Positions 24,601-33,900 of a stretch of DNA of 64,000 bases are shown one piece after another. A program made the position numbers and the translations under genes. The stretch spans positions 78,528,350 to 78,592,349 of the forward strand of contig CM039183.1 in assembly GCA_008360975.2 (NCBI GenBank), read 5' to 3'. Source of the stretch: Lichenostomus cassidix (lineage: Eukaryota; Chordata; Aves; Passeriformes; Meliphagidae). Below the pieces are notes generated by a model, which did no database searches, was not told the DNA's origin, and was given only the letters and a program-made list of their open reading frames with translations. Each line of letters starts with the position of its first letter. Position 1 is the stretch's first letter.

Positions 24601-27600
24601 AAAAGCAGATTCGGTTTGTGTGGCCATTTTCTTGGCAGCTGCCTAACTGGATGTTGAGCTACAATGTGTTCCTGTGAATGCAGTCAGATTGCTGCATCTG
24701 ATGTCATTAACAACCTGTGTGGTTTAATTTCTTGCTTTACATACCTGAGTATCCAGATCTTGCTTTTAGTTTGGGGACCCTGCTAGAACAGTTATTAACT
24801 GAAATGCTCCCCAGAAAGCTTTCAGACTCGAATAGAGTTCAAAAATTCTTAGCCAGAAAATGTAGAGTGTTTGATTAATCAGTCTGGGACAGGTTATCTT
24901 GACTTGTCTCCAGCTTCCTAAGAAACTGGCATGTTTTAGTCAGGAAGCAAGGATCGACCAAGGGCACTAAAATGCAGCATTCCCAGAAGTGGACTGTGCA
25001 GTGAGTAGTTCCAGCATATCTCCAGAGACTCACTCTCCTTTGAAGTGTAAGTGTGCTAGCTGCTCTCCAAGTGTAGTGGGATGTTACTGACTGCAGGTAG
25101 GAGGTAAGGATGTGGAGGCACAGGCACGACCATGCAGCTCCTGTAATAGCTTGAGAAATTGTGCTAATATGCTTAGGCCATACAAGAGCACTAATGAAAT
25201 TCTACTGTCATTTTTACATCCCTTCCATGAAGGCTTTCTGTCTCTCTTCAGAACTGTTAATAATTTGGATTGTATAAATATCTGTGAAAAGGAAAGATTT
25301 CGATGCTTTCAAGGCTATAAGGAGACTGTGCATGGGAAGTTACAGAGAAGGGAGCCAAAAGGGGTGGGTGATGTGTAGGCTGTGCTAGATAAGTGAGGTG
25401 GGGTGGCCTTGTTCAAAGATGCTCTCGTGCTGTATACCCAGTCAGACTACCACACTAACAGTTCTGTCTTCCTGAATTCTAGTGGAAAATAACCTTTTTT
25501 TTGCCCTTGTATTATTTGAATGAAAATCATAACAAGTCAAGCATATGAATGAAAAGCATAGCAAGAAAAACTAAACTGTCTTTAGTAAAATATGTAATGG
25601 TTCTGATTGTGGTTTAAAATCTGTGAATTTATTCCTTAACTTCAATGAATCTTAGCGCATTTTTTTTTCACTGTAAACTAATTATAGCAGCTATTTCCCT
25701 TAGCTTTACAGTCTGCTTAAGCTTTTGGTAAAAATACACTGCTACAATAAGTGCTACAGTGTGTTAGCTGTTACGAAATTGGGATGCTTTCTTACTGTAG
25801 AAGGAGGAAAGTGTGTTTTCTCAGGCCTGTTTTAAATTGTAGTCAGTAAATGGACTCTGTTCATGAAGAGAATGGAGTCTGTCACCATTGCTTTCTCATG
25901 AAGGAACAAGCTGAGCATAAGGACTCATTCAGCTCTCTCATTCTTTGAACCACTGTGGTTTTGAATTTGCATATGTGCTGCATAACAGTCCTACTTTCCA
26001 GAACAGCTTTGAGAATGCTGGAGACTCCGTGTGGTTTCCAGATGGTTGGTGTTAGATTTTTCCTTTTTTTCTTTTTTTTTTTTTTAACATTTATTTTTTA
26101 GGCGGGAGCCGTGCCTCCAGCAAGTGCTGTTCCTGCTGCAGGAGGTACTCCACCTGTCCCACAGCCAGGAGCAGCATTTGGGATGGTGAGTCTCTTTTGC
26201 TACACTGCTGTCCTTCCCTCCCCCAGCCCCTTGCTGACTCGGTGTTGATTTGCAGCCCCCAGCAGGTGCAGGGGTGCCCATGATGCCCCAGCAGCCAGTC
26301 ATGTATGGGCAGCCGATGATGAGGCCCCCGTTTGGAGCTGCCACTGGCCCTGGTGTACAGGTGAGCATCGCTGCTACATGAATGTTCGCCTGCTCTCTAG
26401 AAAGAAGCTTGTGTGTGTGCATTATTTCAGCTCAACTCCAGCTCTAGCTCTGCAAATGAGAGATCTTAAAGGATCAGCTGCCTGGCTTGCAGCAGATCAC
26501 ATGAACCACCTTGATTTTTTTTTTTCCAGTTGCCTTGTATGAAACCAATGGAACAGGTTTGAAAAGTCTCCTACAGCTAAGAACATCCAAGATCTGGTTT
26601 GGGGGTATATTTGGGTAGAGCTCAAGGTGGAGCTCATGGGCATGGCTATTCTGTTCACAGCCTACCAAAATATACTATGGTTACATTTGGCAGGTGATGC
26701 AGCATAAGCTATAATACCTGTTCCAGGCTGTTATTTCAAAGTAGAGTTTGGTTTGTAATAGCACTGAAAAGGAAAGGCGCTTCCAGAAGAGAGGCAGGAA
26801 ATTACTTAGCTGTAGTATTTTGCTTCTTTGTAAGTCCGAAGTCCATCTTGCCTTTCAAGTAAGGCAGATGGAAGTTGAGGCTGCAGTTATAAATTCTCAC
26901 TTGTAACTCTGGAAACCAGGCCACCTCCTTTGTTCTGCAAATATTAAGCAATCAACATATAGGAAACCACACTTTTTAAGTAGGGAACTACATTCCCAAT
27001 GAAGCTTGTCAAGGTTTTCTGTGTAGAAACTGAAAGAGCTTGAAACTGTGCTAGGTAAGAACATATTCAGTCTTGCTTTTCTTCCCACCTTAAATTATCT
27101 CTGCACTTAGCAAGAGTAACATTATGGGGAGAGATTATTTTTTCTGAAAGACTGTTCATTAAGGTGCCAGGGCTACATATAAAATACCTCTTATGCCCTG
27201 AGCTGACAAAAGGATGGGGAGGAGTAAGGACAGGATGGGAGAATCATTTGACCACATAAGAAGAGTTGCATGAAACTTAAAAACCAACATTTTCTATGGA
27301 ATAACTGATGACTTTTATACCCACCAAAGGAGGAACCTGGTATTATCTAGCCATGTTTCCAGTACACTTTGGACTCTTATTTACATTACCAGTGTTGACT
27401 AATTTATACTTAAGTGCCAGCAGTCACAGGGATTTTCAGTCACCCTGCAGCATGCACTCCACTTACTCCGCACCCCGGTTTTTAACATCTAACAATTGCC
27501 TGTCTTCTCTCTGGGCTGATGATCCTAATGCCATTCTGTCTTACAGGGAGAGAGTGATCTGAAGCTATGCTAATTAGGATCTGCAGTGTCTACAGCTTTA

Positions 27601-27903
27601 TCCATTAAACCTGCCAAACACTGTTAACCCTGTAGTAAGGATAGAATCTAAACAATGCTTGAGCAAAATGGCACCACGCTGAACTTGCAGACAAATGAGA
27701 ACTTTGTATGCTTGCAATGTGCTCGTGGGACAACTGCCCGTGTCTATCTAATGCTTGTGTATTCTTGTCTGCTTTGTTTTTTTCCTGCCTTCCTGGCTGG
27801 CGTCTGTTAGCTTTCTCCAAGCCCAACTCCTGCTACTCAGAGCCCCAAGAAACCTCCAACAAAGGACCCATTAGCGGATCTTAACATCAAGGATTTCTTG
27901 TAA
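547..27903 (+). CDS. SNAP91: SNAP91 (clathrin coat assembly protein AP180), C-terminal 606 residues, 17 coding exons, 5' incomplete
   Basis: AP180 is a presynaptic adaptor that binds PIP2 through an N-terminal ANTH domain and binds clathrin and AP-2 through a long disordered arm, promoting coat assembly during synaptic-vesicle retrieval. Only the arm is encoded here. Seventeen exons, all with GT-AG borders, total 1821 nt and stay in one frame to a TAA after NIKDFL. In the 606-residue fragment I count six DLF motifs (25, 138, 194, 264, 285, 338), five DLL (44, 80, 310, 366, 422), two DPF (101, 178; AP-2 ear ligands) and four DAF (142, 290, 315, 342). Ala/Thr/Pro-rich spacers separate them. The tail block GDLQWNAGEKKLTGGANWQP (477-496) is characteristic of AP180/CALM; the NIKDFL end and the Ala/Thr-rich middle separate it from PICALM. 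The family is usually about 900 residues, so roughly 300 N-terminal residues are missing. All exon edges were placed by eye. Confidence 0.95.
657..1797 (+). other. SNAP91: SNAP91 intron (1.1 kb)
   Basis: AT-rich intron with a G/T-rich patch at about 1435-1520. Nothing else was recognised. Confidence 0.8.
1798..1925 (+). CDS. SNAP91: SNAP91 coding exon b (128 nt)
   Basis: Acceptor CTCGGCAG, donor GGAG|GTAGAG. Encodes SSKPSSDLLDLQPDF followed by a Pro/Ala run and GGATSWG. Six tandem GCT codons (1886-1903) give a poly-Ala run. It ends one base into an Asp codon (phase 1). Confidence 0.92.
1926..5705 (+). other. SNAP91: SNAP91 intron (3.8 kb) carrying a CR1 fragment
   Basis: AT-rich intron. Apart from the CR1-like segment near 3600-3755 and short poly-T runs (for example 3233-3244), nothing was recognised. 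Confidence 0.8.
3600..3755 (+). repeat. CR1 LINE 3' fragment, diverged
   Basis: The segment follows the order of a CR1 tail: an equivalent of the 'gagtctccatccctggagatattcaagac' stretch, then 'tgacctgatctggtgttggg', then 'gctggacaagatgacct'. The terminal octamer repeats are not preserved. Identified from memory of CR1 consensus, not by search. Confidence 0.65.
5706..5720 (+). CDS. SNAP91: SNAP91 microexon c (15 nt)
   Basis: A 15-nt exon between TCACTAG and G|GTGAGT. With one base from each neighbour it encodes D-L-L-G-E-D, completing the DLL motif of GDLLGED. The length is a multiple of three and the exon is phase-1 symmetric, so skipping would not shift the frame. A TGC lies 26 nt upstream (5678-5680), the kind of element associated with neuronal microexon inclusion by SRRM4. 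Confidence 0.85.
5863..6033 (+). CDS. SNAP91: SNAP91 coding exon d (171 nt)
   Basis: Acceptor TATGTAG, donor GGAG|GTTAGT. Encodes NLAALSGVTPEPQISDPFAP, an Ala/Thr-rich low-complexity run, then EVDLFG. It contains one DPF (AP-2 alpha-ear type) and one DLF (clathrin type) motif. Phase 1 at both ends. Confidence 0.93.
6034..12040 (+). other. SNAP91: SNAP91 intron (6.0 kb)
   Basis: The largest intron in the window; AT-rich. It holds a poly-T run at about 7882-7898, an A-rich patch near 11278-11295 and ATT repeats near 9081-9102. No exon, RNA gene or clear mobile element was recognised. Confidence 0.75.
12041..12148 (+). CDS. SNAP91: SNAP91 coding exon e (108 nt)
   Basis: Acceptor ACCCAAG, donor AATG|GTGGGT. 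Encodes DAFAASPGEAPAAAEGAAAP and continues to VAAALDACSGN. It has a DAF at the start but no DLL or DLF. Phase 1 at both ends. Confidence 0.92.
12660..12917 (+). CDS. SNAP91: SNAP91 coding exon f (258 nt)
   Basis: Acceptor TTTACAAG, donor GGTG|GTAATT. Starts DPFAPSEGSAEAAPELDLFA, then a long Pro/Thr/Ala low-complexity stretch rich in ACT/ACC/GCT codons, ending ALDIFG. It is the longest coding exon here and the most repetitive. Phase 1 at both ends. Confidence 0.93.
13125..13202 (+). CDS. SNAP91: SNAP91 coding exon g (78 nt)
   Basis: Acceptor GCCTTAG, donor ACAG|GTAAAG. Encodes DLFESAPDAPAAPKPDATPS and then IDLFGT, one DLF at each end. Phase 1 at both ends; only 104 nt separate it from the next exon. 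Confidence 0.92.
13307..13378 (+). CDS. SNAP91: SNAP91 coding exon h (72 nt)
   Basis: Acceptor CTGGAAG, donor TCTG|GTGAGT. Encodes DAFSSPQPGASPVPESSLTG then DLLS. Phase 1 at both ends. Confidence 0.92.
13445..13491 (+). repeat. A/C-only simple tract in a SNAP91 intron
   Basis: An unbroken run of only A and C (A-runs interrupted by CC or C), 67 nt after the exon h donor. A similar tract occurs in the 3' UTR near 30524-30573. Confidence 0.9.
13877..13960 (+). CDS. SNAP91: SNAP91 coding exon i (84 nt)
   Basis: Acceptor ACTGCAG, donor GGTG|GTGGGT. Encodes VDAFAAPSPLPTASPAKVDS then SGVIDLFG. Phase 1 at both ends. Confidence 0.93.
14826..14909 (+). CDS. SNAP91: SNAP91 coding exon j (84 nt)
   Basis: Acceptor CCTTTAG, donor TCTG|GTAATA. 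Encodes DAFGSSASEPQPTTQAASSS and then ASADLLS. Phase 1 at both ends. Confidence 0.92.
14910..18855 (+). other. SNAP91: SNAP91 intron (3.9 kb) with CR1 fragment
   Basis: AT-rich intron. Apart from the CR1 fragment at 17501-17720 and short homopolymer runs (16468-16478), nothing was recognised. Confidence 0.75.
17501..17720 (+). repeat. CR1 LINE fragment (region upstream of the tail)
   Basis: Order and wording match the CR1 segment before the 3' tail: 'gagccacagagatggtgact', a 'gcacatgacatatgcagag' stretch, 'gaggctgaaatgggccaatt', 'cagccttgagaaggctaagg', and a 'ttcttcttggaggtgcgcaa' stretch. Clearly mutated, so an old insertion. Recognised from memory. Confidence 0.75.
18856..18993 (+). CDS. 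SNAP91: SNAP91 coding exon k (138 nt)
   Basis: Acceptor TTTGAAG, donor TCAG|GTGAGC. Encodes GFGGSFIAPSPSPSPVTPAQ, then LLQPNFDAAFGT and a Thr/Ser stretch. Phase 1 at both ends. Confidence 0.93.
18994..20270 (+). other. SNAP91: SNAP91 intron (1.3 kb)
   Basis: No recognisable feature. Confidence 0.75.
20271..20420 (+). CDS. SNAP91: SNAP91 coding exon l (150 nt)
   Basis: Acceptor CTTCCAG, donor GGCA|GTAAGT. Encodes VFDGLGDLLMPTMVPSGQPA, a Thr/Ala-rich spacer and GSDLDSSLANLVG. This is the last DLL motif of the protein. Phase 1 at both ends. Confidence 0.93.
20421..21793 (+). other. SNAP91: SNAP91 intron (1.4 kb) ending in a duplicated polypyrimidine tract
   Basis: Mostly featureless. At 21738-21787 a unit of about 24-25 nt (TTTTATTTCC, a T run, CTTA) is present twice in tandem just before the acceptor of exon m. 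Confidence 0.8.
21794..21824 (+). CDS. SNAP91: SNAP91 coding exon m (31 nt)
   Basis: Acceptor ATTTTCAG, donor AAAAA|GTAAGT. Encodes NLGISGTTSK plus two bases of the next Lys codon. It enters in phase 1 and leaves in phase 2, so skipping it alone would shift the frame. Confidence 0.9.
21825..23005 (+). other. SNAP91: SNAP91 intron (1.2 kb)
   Basis: No recognisable feature beyond the TCTCTCCCTCTCTGTTAG acceptor tract. Confidence 0.75.
23006..23117 (+). CDS. SNAP91: SNAP91 coding exon n (112 nt)
   Basis: Acceptor CTGTTAG, donor AATG|GTAGGT. Encodes GDLQWNAGEKKLTGGANWQP, then KVAPATWSTGGVPGGPM. This is the highly conserved AP180/CALM tail block. It ends in phase 0. Confidence 0.95.
23118..26101 (+). 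other. SNAP91: SNAP91 intron (3.0 kb)
   Basis: AT-rich. Poly-T run at about 24007-24019 and a strong polypyrimidine tract at 26055-26100 before the acceptor. No repeat family or exon was recognised. Confidence 0.75.
26102..26185 (+). CDS. SNAP91: SNAP91 coding exon o (84 nt)
   Basis: Acceptor TTTTTAG, donor GATG|GTGAGT. Encodes 28 residues (AGAVPPASAVPAAGG..., ending GAAFGM). Phase 0 at both ends, so it is a skippable cassette. Only 70 nt separate it from exon p. Confidence 0.93.
26256..26360 (+). CDS. SNAP91: SNAP91 coding exon p (105 nt)
   Basis: Acceptor TTTGCAG, donor ACAG|GTGAGC. Encodes 35 residues including GVPMMPQQPVMYGQPMMRPP, a Met/Pro/Gln-rich segment shared with vertebrate AP180. 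Phase 0 at both ends. Confidence 0.94.
26361..27810 (+). other. SNAP91: SNAP91 intron (1.45 kb)
   Basis: Short poly-T run at 26515-26526; nothing else was recognised. Confidence 0.75.
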
Positions 27904-27911
27904 ACGATAAG
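27811..27911 (+). CDS. SNAP91: SNAP91 last coding exon q, with stop codon
   Basis: Acceptor TCTGTTAG. Encodes LSPSPTPATQSPKKPPTKDP then LADLNIKDFL, with TAA at 27901-27903. The C-terminal LNIKDFL is diagnostic for AP180 over CALM. A possible donor AAG|GTATTC follows at 27912, eight bases after the stop, which would put most of the 3' UTR in a further exon. Confidence 0.93.
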
Positions 27912-29192
27912 GTATTCTGTGACTGCCTCCTCGAGCATGTCACACTGTGGTACATGTCTGGCTCACAGATGTTGTTTAGGTTGAGTATGACTGATAAAAT
28001 CACAGCTGTGGAGATAGAAACATGCACTGTAATGAAAACCAAATTCTCTGTACAGACTCTTAACTTTAGCCTGAAAGCTTAACTTTTAGCTACCTTTTTT
28101 TTTTTTTTTTTTTTGCCAAAAGACACTATCAGGAAAAGTTACTTTCAATATATGACTTCCATTTTTACCTTGTTTCCATTCAGTCCAATGATTCTTGTTT
28201 GGTTTTTTTTCCCTGAAATTTATTCTGAAACATGTAGAATGATAACAGGGTACAAATACTGGGTGGGGGGAATGGTGTTGAAGAGGCTTGTTACAGTCTT
28301 GCAGGTGTTGAAACAGATTTGGTATCATATCTGTGAAGGGGAAAAACTGACATATTCTTGTCAACAGGGGAAGGTTGTTTGCATCTCTTTACTGCTGCCA
28401 GCTAATGTTCTCCCCTGTCATGCAGCTTTTCAAGGCACTGCTTTTCTGAATGCTAAGGCCATGAGGTCCTGAGCAGTGCTGTGTAGAGCAGCAATGGGGA
28501 AGAACAGAGGAGTAAACATAAAGAAAAATGGAGGAGAAGCAAAGAAACAGTACTGCATAATGGAAGGAACAAAGGCCAAAACGTTATTCTGAGGGTTTTG
28601 GAGGGCCAAGGAGAAATATAAAATTGAATTAAATATAATTATATTATATATATAGGTGATATTATATATATCACCAATTATAAAGTGATCATGCAAAATT
28701 AAGGTAGGCATTTTATAATTAAGGCTAGAATAATGTGACTAGAATAAGGTGAGGAGAGGACAAACATTACATAACTTTAAAGCCTTCTTCATGAGTCACT
28801 TTTCTTCCTTCCTAGAGCTTAACTCTAAAATTTGTTCTGAGCCCACTCTGCCCTGGCCTTGGCAGCAGTGGATGGGATTCAGGCTGTTCTTAGCAGGCAT
28901 CACCCAGTCCCACTGCACACTTCTCCAAATTCCAGCCCCAGGGAGGTGTACCTGGCACTTAGCAGAGATGGCCAGGAGTAGAGATACACCTTCACTGCTG
29001 GGACTCACTGCTTTCAATTTGTATTTGCAGTAGAGAGATTCATAACTGTCTGTGGGAAGACTGCTGCCTCACTAGAATCGGATAGCAAATCCTTTGAGGT
29101 GTGAAGAGATGAGCAGATTTGGTGCTCTTTCTAGAACATGCTTTACTAACTCACTATATCAGTTTTCATCTAATACTTTTCTATATTCACAG
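27912..29192 (+). other. SNAP91: Probable SNAP91 3' UTR intron (1.3 kb)
   Basis: Bounded by AAG|GTATTC and a TTTTCTATATTCACAG acceptor with an upstream CTAAT branch-point-like sequence. It contains a 20-nt poly-T run (28097-28116) and an AT-rich palindrome at 28655-28675. If the donor is not used, this is 3' UTR instead. Confidence 0.5.
28655..28675. repeat. AT-rich inverted repeat (hairpin)
   Basis: GGTGATAT and ATATCACC flank a TATAT centre, giving an eight-base-pair stem with a short loop, set in a longer (TA)-rich stretch at about 28630-28670. Confidence 0.85.
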
Positions 29193-30625
29193 TTGCGGTT
29201 TTTCTGACTGGATGCTGAAAACATGAATTTGGAGTCTACAAATGGATGCTCAGAGTTTCAAAGTGAGCCACCAGTACCAAACCCAGTGCTTACTCAGACT
29301 TTCTCTTCCTCCTGAAACGTGTAGCACAGCTGTGAAAGTGAACATTAGGAATGTGTACTACCTTAGCTGTTATCCCTACTCTCTCAAAATTTGTGTACTT
29401 GGGTTATTTGTGTTTTACAATTTAAACAATGGATGTATGTTTCTGATGCCTTCTAGTGCTTTTCTGAACCTATCCCATGGGGGCAGATTATGCAGCTGTT
29501 GTTTGGTGAGCCATTTGGAGCAATGTCTGTGGTTTTTGAAGGTTTCAATGTATATAACTTTTTGAGGACACCCAAAGTTTCCCTAGGACTCAATTTCTCC
29601 TTTATCTGTTACAAAACATAGTGTGATAATACCAGATAGTAAAGAAAATACTTACGAAATTGTGCAAAATACTTTTTTTTCCAGTCACAGAAAACTCAAT
29701 TGTCGTGAAAAAAATGTTTTATTTTTGTGGCACTGTATATGTTAAAATAATTTAAAGTAATATAAAGGAAAACTTCCATAACAAATACTTTTTCAATGAT
29801 TTACCAAGAATGAAAAATCATATCTGAAAGAATACCATATTTATTGCTGTTTTTATTTTTAAATCTATTTTAATTATTTAAGGTTTTGCATTTATAATTG
29901 GCATATTTATCAGTTCTTGCTAAATGCACTGAAAATAAGTAAAGGGTCAGTTTCTCTCCATGTAGTTGGGAAAAAGCAACCATAGTTGTGCTGGCATTAA
30001 GGGATTTCAAATACGAGAGCACTTTTTGGTATATCTGTAGTCAAAACATTACAAGTGATGTTACTCATCTCTGTTCAGTTCTCCGTACATTTCTTAATTT
30101 AGTGCTTACCTGTGTATGCCTTAGGATAGTGTTTTCTCATTGCCCCGAATGCGCTGTGAGTAGCTTTTGTACTATTGGTGATTAGATTTAATTCTGATCC
30201 AGAGATCCATGCCCTTTACTGTACATACTGTGTTTCTTTAATTTTTATTTGTTCTCATACTGTTTCTGCTGATGGCTTGGTGTAAGATCTTGACTCTTCA
30301 AAGAGGTCACTGTTGATCAGTGTTACAAGTGGCTTGGCAGTTCTCTGTAAAAGCATATTGGGTTGGAAAGATATTCACCTAAAGTCTTTCAAATGAACTA
30401 TTTAATCAATGTATGGTACCATTAAAAGTGGTTGTATCTGAATTTGCTGTGGGGATAACATACACTGTAATGGGAAAGTTCTATAAAAAGCTGATTTCAA
30501 AATGGCTTTTCTTTGTATTTCGGTTTAAAAAACCCCCCAAACAAAAAAAAAACCCAAAAAACAAAAAAACCCCAGTGCATGTGTGCCCTCTGAGATGCAA
30601 TAAACACCTTGATCAAAGTAAATAC
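29193..30625 (+). other. SNAP91: SNAP91 terminal 3' UTR exon (inferred)
   Basis: Starts after a good acceptor (29191-29192) and runs through AT-rich sequence with many ATTTA-like elements to AATAAA at 30599-30604. No coding content. An antisense CR1 begins at 30744, consistent with the gene having ended. The 3' cleavage point (about 30615-30634) is estimated from usual spacing, not seen. An A/C-only tract lies at 30524-30573. Confidence 0.6.
30599..30604 (+). terminator. SNAP91: Canonical poly(A) signal AATAAA, probable SNAP91 3' end
   Basis: Exact AATAAA about 1.4 kb into the inferred terminal exon, followed by T- and GT-containing sequence within 60 nt. Confidence 0.6.
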
Positions 30626-30743
30626 CTTGTTGCCAGTTTCCTAATCATTAAGATGTTGAGCACAATAATATACTTTGAGAGGGTAAAAATGTGTTTAGGT
30701 CCTGACACTGACTGATGAGTCTGCTGCATATGGGAATGACTTT

Positions 30744-30925
30744 TATAGAATCATAAAATCATTTAGATCTATGATAAGTCATCTAAGATTATAGAGTCCA
30801 GCTGTTAACCTAACACTGCCAACTCCACCACTCATCCATGTCCCTAAGTGCCACATCTGTAGCTTTCTGCACTCATTGCACCAATTTTGCAACCAGTTGA
30901 TTTCCAACCGTGTGCTAGAGGATTG
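30744..30925 (-). repeat. CR1 LINE 3' fragment, antisense
   Basis: Begins with the reverse complement of the CR1 terminus ('atagaatcataaaatcattt'), followed by equivalents of 'tagtccaaccatcaacccaa', and 'catgtccctaagtgccacat', then the diverged upstream part. Good match in order to antisense CR1. Confidence 0.85.
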
Positions 30926-33900
30926 TTTTTTATCATTTCTTTTATGTATCTGAATAACCACATCAGTAGTTTCATCTCACTGTGCCCAGTGTATGGCAGC
31001 CAAGGGTAGGAACAGCCCCCTGGGTCTCCTGGTCATGAGGACCATGAGGGCCTTCCTTGGAAGAGTGCTGGGTGGAAGGGTGGGTGGGGGGCAGGGCTGC
31101 ACTTGGGGAACCCCAGAACCCCCATGTCACAGTGCCACCACCTGGCACTGCAGCATTCACAATGCCTCAGGGCAGGATAAAGGGGACATTGACTTTTATA
31201 CCTCAGCCTTGTGGAGAGCTTTCTGTTGCATCCGAGTTTTCTGGATTAAAAATGGCTAAGGCTCAGCAAATTGCTGTGTTCTCTCACTATTTGAGCATGA
31301 AGACCTGAACAAGGTCAGTAACTGCGCCCCCAGAAAGGCTCACCATGGTTTTTCCTACTCTACCTATGTGCTGTGTTTTGCCAAATGCAGGGAACGTTTG
31401 CCTTCTTATTACTGTGTTGTGCATGTCTTCTGAAAGTGAGGACAGCATTTTCCCAGGAGAATCGCAACCAAACAGTAAAGATATTTAGACCAGTTCATTA
31501 GTGTCTTACTCAAATTGAGATGATGAGCTACGACTCACTGAATTGCAAATAAGTGCAATGTCACATGTGTCAAGGGGCCAGACCTCAGGGTGAGGGTTTT
31601 CTCCTTGCCAGGTAAGTGCCCCTGCCACAGAATAATTGACTTTCTGTGTTAGCTTCATCCATGTCCGCAGCCCTTGGTCCTCATTCTGTTTAGTCTTCTG
31701 TAGATCTCATGGCCAACAGCTCAGTGTGTGTGATTTGTTATCCTGTGAGCAAACGGAAGCCTAGACAAAAAGGAAACTTGGTGGAAGAGCATCTAGAAGC
31801 TTACTCACTGTGGGAAGTAAAAGCAGTGTATTTCCCCAAATGCTGACTAAGGCTAAACAAAAGTGACTTGTTCCCCCTGGCACAGAGAAATTATGAAGTC
31901 TAGCCTGGCAAGGGAACCACGTGGTTGTCTCCTGGCCTGTAGACAAGAATATGTTCTTGTTATCATCTGAGTCTCATCATCCAGGCACGAACGTGTCTGT
32001 GTCCTGCTATGACTAACCACTTTTCAATACAAGCTGTAGGGGAGAGTGGGTGGGAAGGAGGGCTCCCATCTGTGGAAAGAAGAAACTGTCTCCTTTGCCT
32101 GCATTTTTCACGTGGAGAGGACAGATTTCAGACAGCTGATAGGTCCCTTATCCAAGTTTTTGCTGTCCCATGTGCTGGCTTCCTTAAAAGCTGGCACCTC
32201 TGGCCACATGAGGCTTTTGTAGCTCCCCCTTAAGCCATGAGTGCCTTAGGAGTGGTAAATACCTGGAGAACCTGAATGCAGCTTCCTGCAGAGGTTTGAA
32301 AAAAAATCCAACTCATTCTGCAGAACTGACTCATTTTTTTGAATGTTTGGAGCTAGCATTGCCTCCTACTCCTTTGTTCATTTGTTCATTAATTTTAACT
32401 GGATTTATTTGAAAATTTTAGCCGTAAATGTACTGTAGCTTGAGTTGAGGGCTTCTGGATTGATTTCCACAGATAAAAGCTTGGATGGTGAGAACTAAAT
32501 TATTGCCTTCTGAGATCCTGGGGACCACCTTAGAATCAGGGTGGTTGCACAGTCAGGCTACCACCTGAACTTCCATTCTTAAGATTTAGTAAGGCAGCTG
32601 TAAAGGCTAGTGGCTTTCCCTAAAAACAAGCAGGAAAGTCAAGAGCAAAAGCTGTTCTAGAGTGAGGGGAGAAGAGAGGAAAGGAAGGGAAGATTTACTT
32701 TGTAAATGCGCTCGACACTTCGGTATTATGAGGTACTACTTACTGGGGGCAGGCAGCATGTAGTTCATGAAATGTCCAGTAGCCACAGCTGACGCTGTTT
32801 TGTCTTTGTGGTACAAACCTTTGCTCCCGCCCTTCCTTCTCCATCTCTCATTCCAGAATAAGAGCTGCATGCTCAGGTAACTTACTCTATGTTGAGGGGG
32901 AAAAAATCCCAATAATACTTAATGCCTAGACAAGCCAACTCTGACTTGCTGTGGTAGAAGTAGTGGCAGTGACACGAAGATAATACACTGAGCTAGTGAT
33001 TCAGATCTTCCAGGACTGAAATATATCAGAAATTTTATTAAAATAGAAAACCTTTTTTCCATGTGTTATATACTGCTAGTGCTGTGAGCAGTGTGGGAAG
33101 TGGCAGACACTGAGTGGTAATGAGGGGTTGAAATACAAATTTCAGAGATGGGACTGCAGAAGGAGAGAGGCTATACATATTTTAAAGCAGACAGCACTGC
33201 TATTTTTTCTGCTCCAGATCTTGGCTCCTAAAGCATCACCACCTCTTCTCTTTCCCTTAATGAAACTCTGCAAATGATGTGGGCAGCAGAAGCCCAATGC
33301 TTGTTTTGTTGCTCAAGACATCTCTGCATGCAATTAGAGGTGTAAGGATTTGGGAGTAAGCCTTTGGGAGTTAGCGAAGGCAGTAGACCAGAAACAGAAA
33401 CTGAAACAAGTGAAGGAATGTGTGTATGGGTGTGACACCCACTGCGAGGACTAAAGAGACCAACCTCTAATGATGTTGGGGAACATGTGAAAGGGTTGGT
33501 GAATGTCCACCCAACACTGTAAAGCACCTACATTCAAATGTTCATGGTTGAACATGGAGAAGTTTGAGCCATATTTTTGAAATATAGTTAATTATGATGG
33601 AAGAGATTTCTCCATTTACCTCAATATCATAAAAACGCTATAGAAGCCATTCCTTTTAGAGGTCCTGCCAAAGCACTATCCCACTCTGTTAGAAGCAGAG
33701 ATTTCATACCACTAATTGCACCAGCAGGGCTTTTGAAGGCACATGCTGCAAAATCTGAGCCAGTCTTCCAGACTTAAACTGGTAGCTGGAGACAGGTTAG
33801 TTGTTATCTGTGAAAGTAGGCAGGGACTGGTAGGATTTTGTGACACAGGGTAGGAGAGATCCTCCCCTGCCCTCTCAAGAACATCACCTTTCCGTTGTCC

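Noticed and set aside
547..27903. Assignment to PICALM (CALM) rather than SNAP91
   Set aside because: The Ala/Thr-rich arm with many DLL/DLF repeats and the NIKDFL terminus are AP180 features; the PRSS35 neighbour also fits SNAP91.
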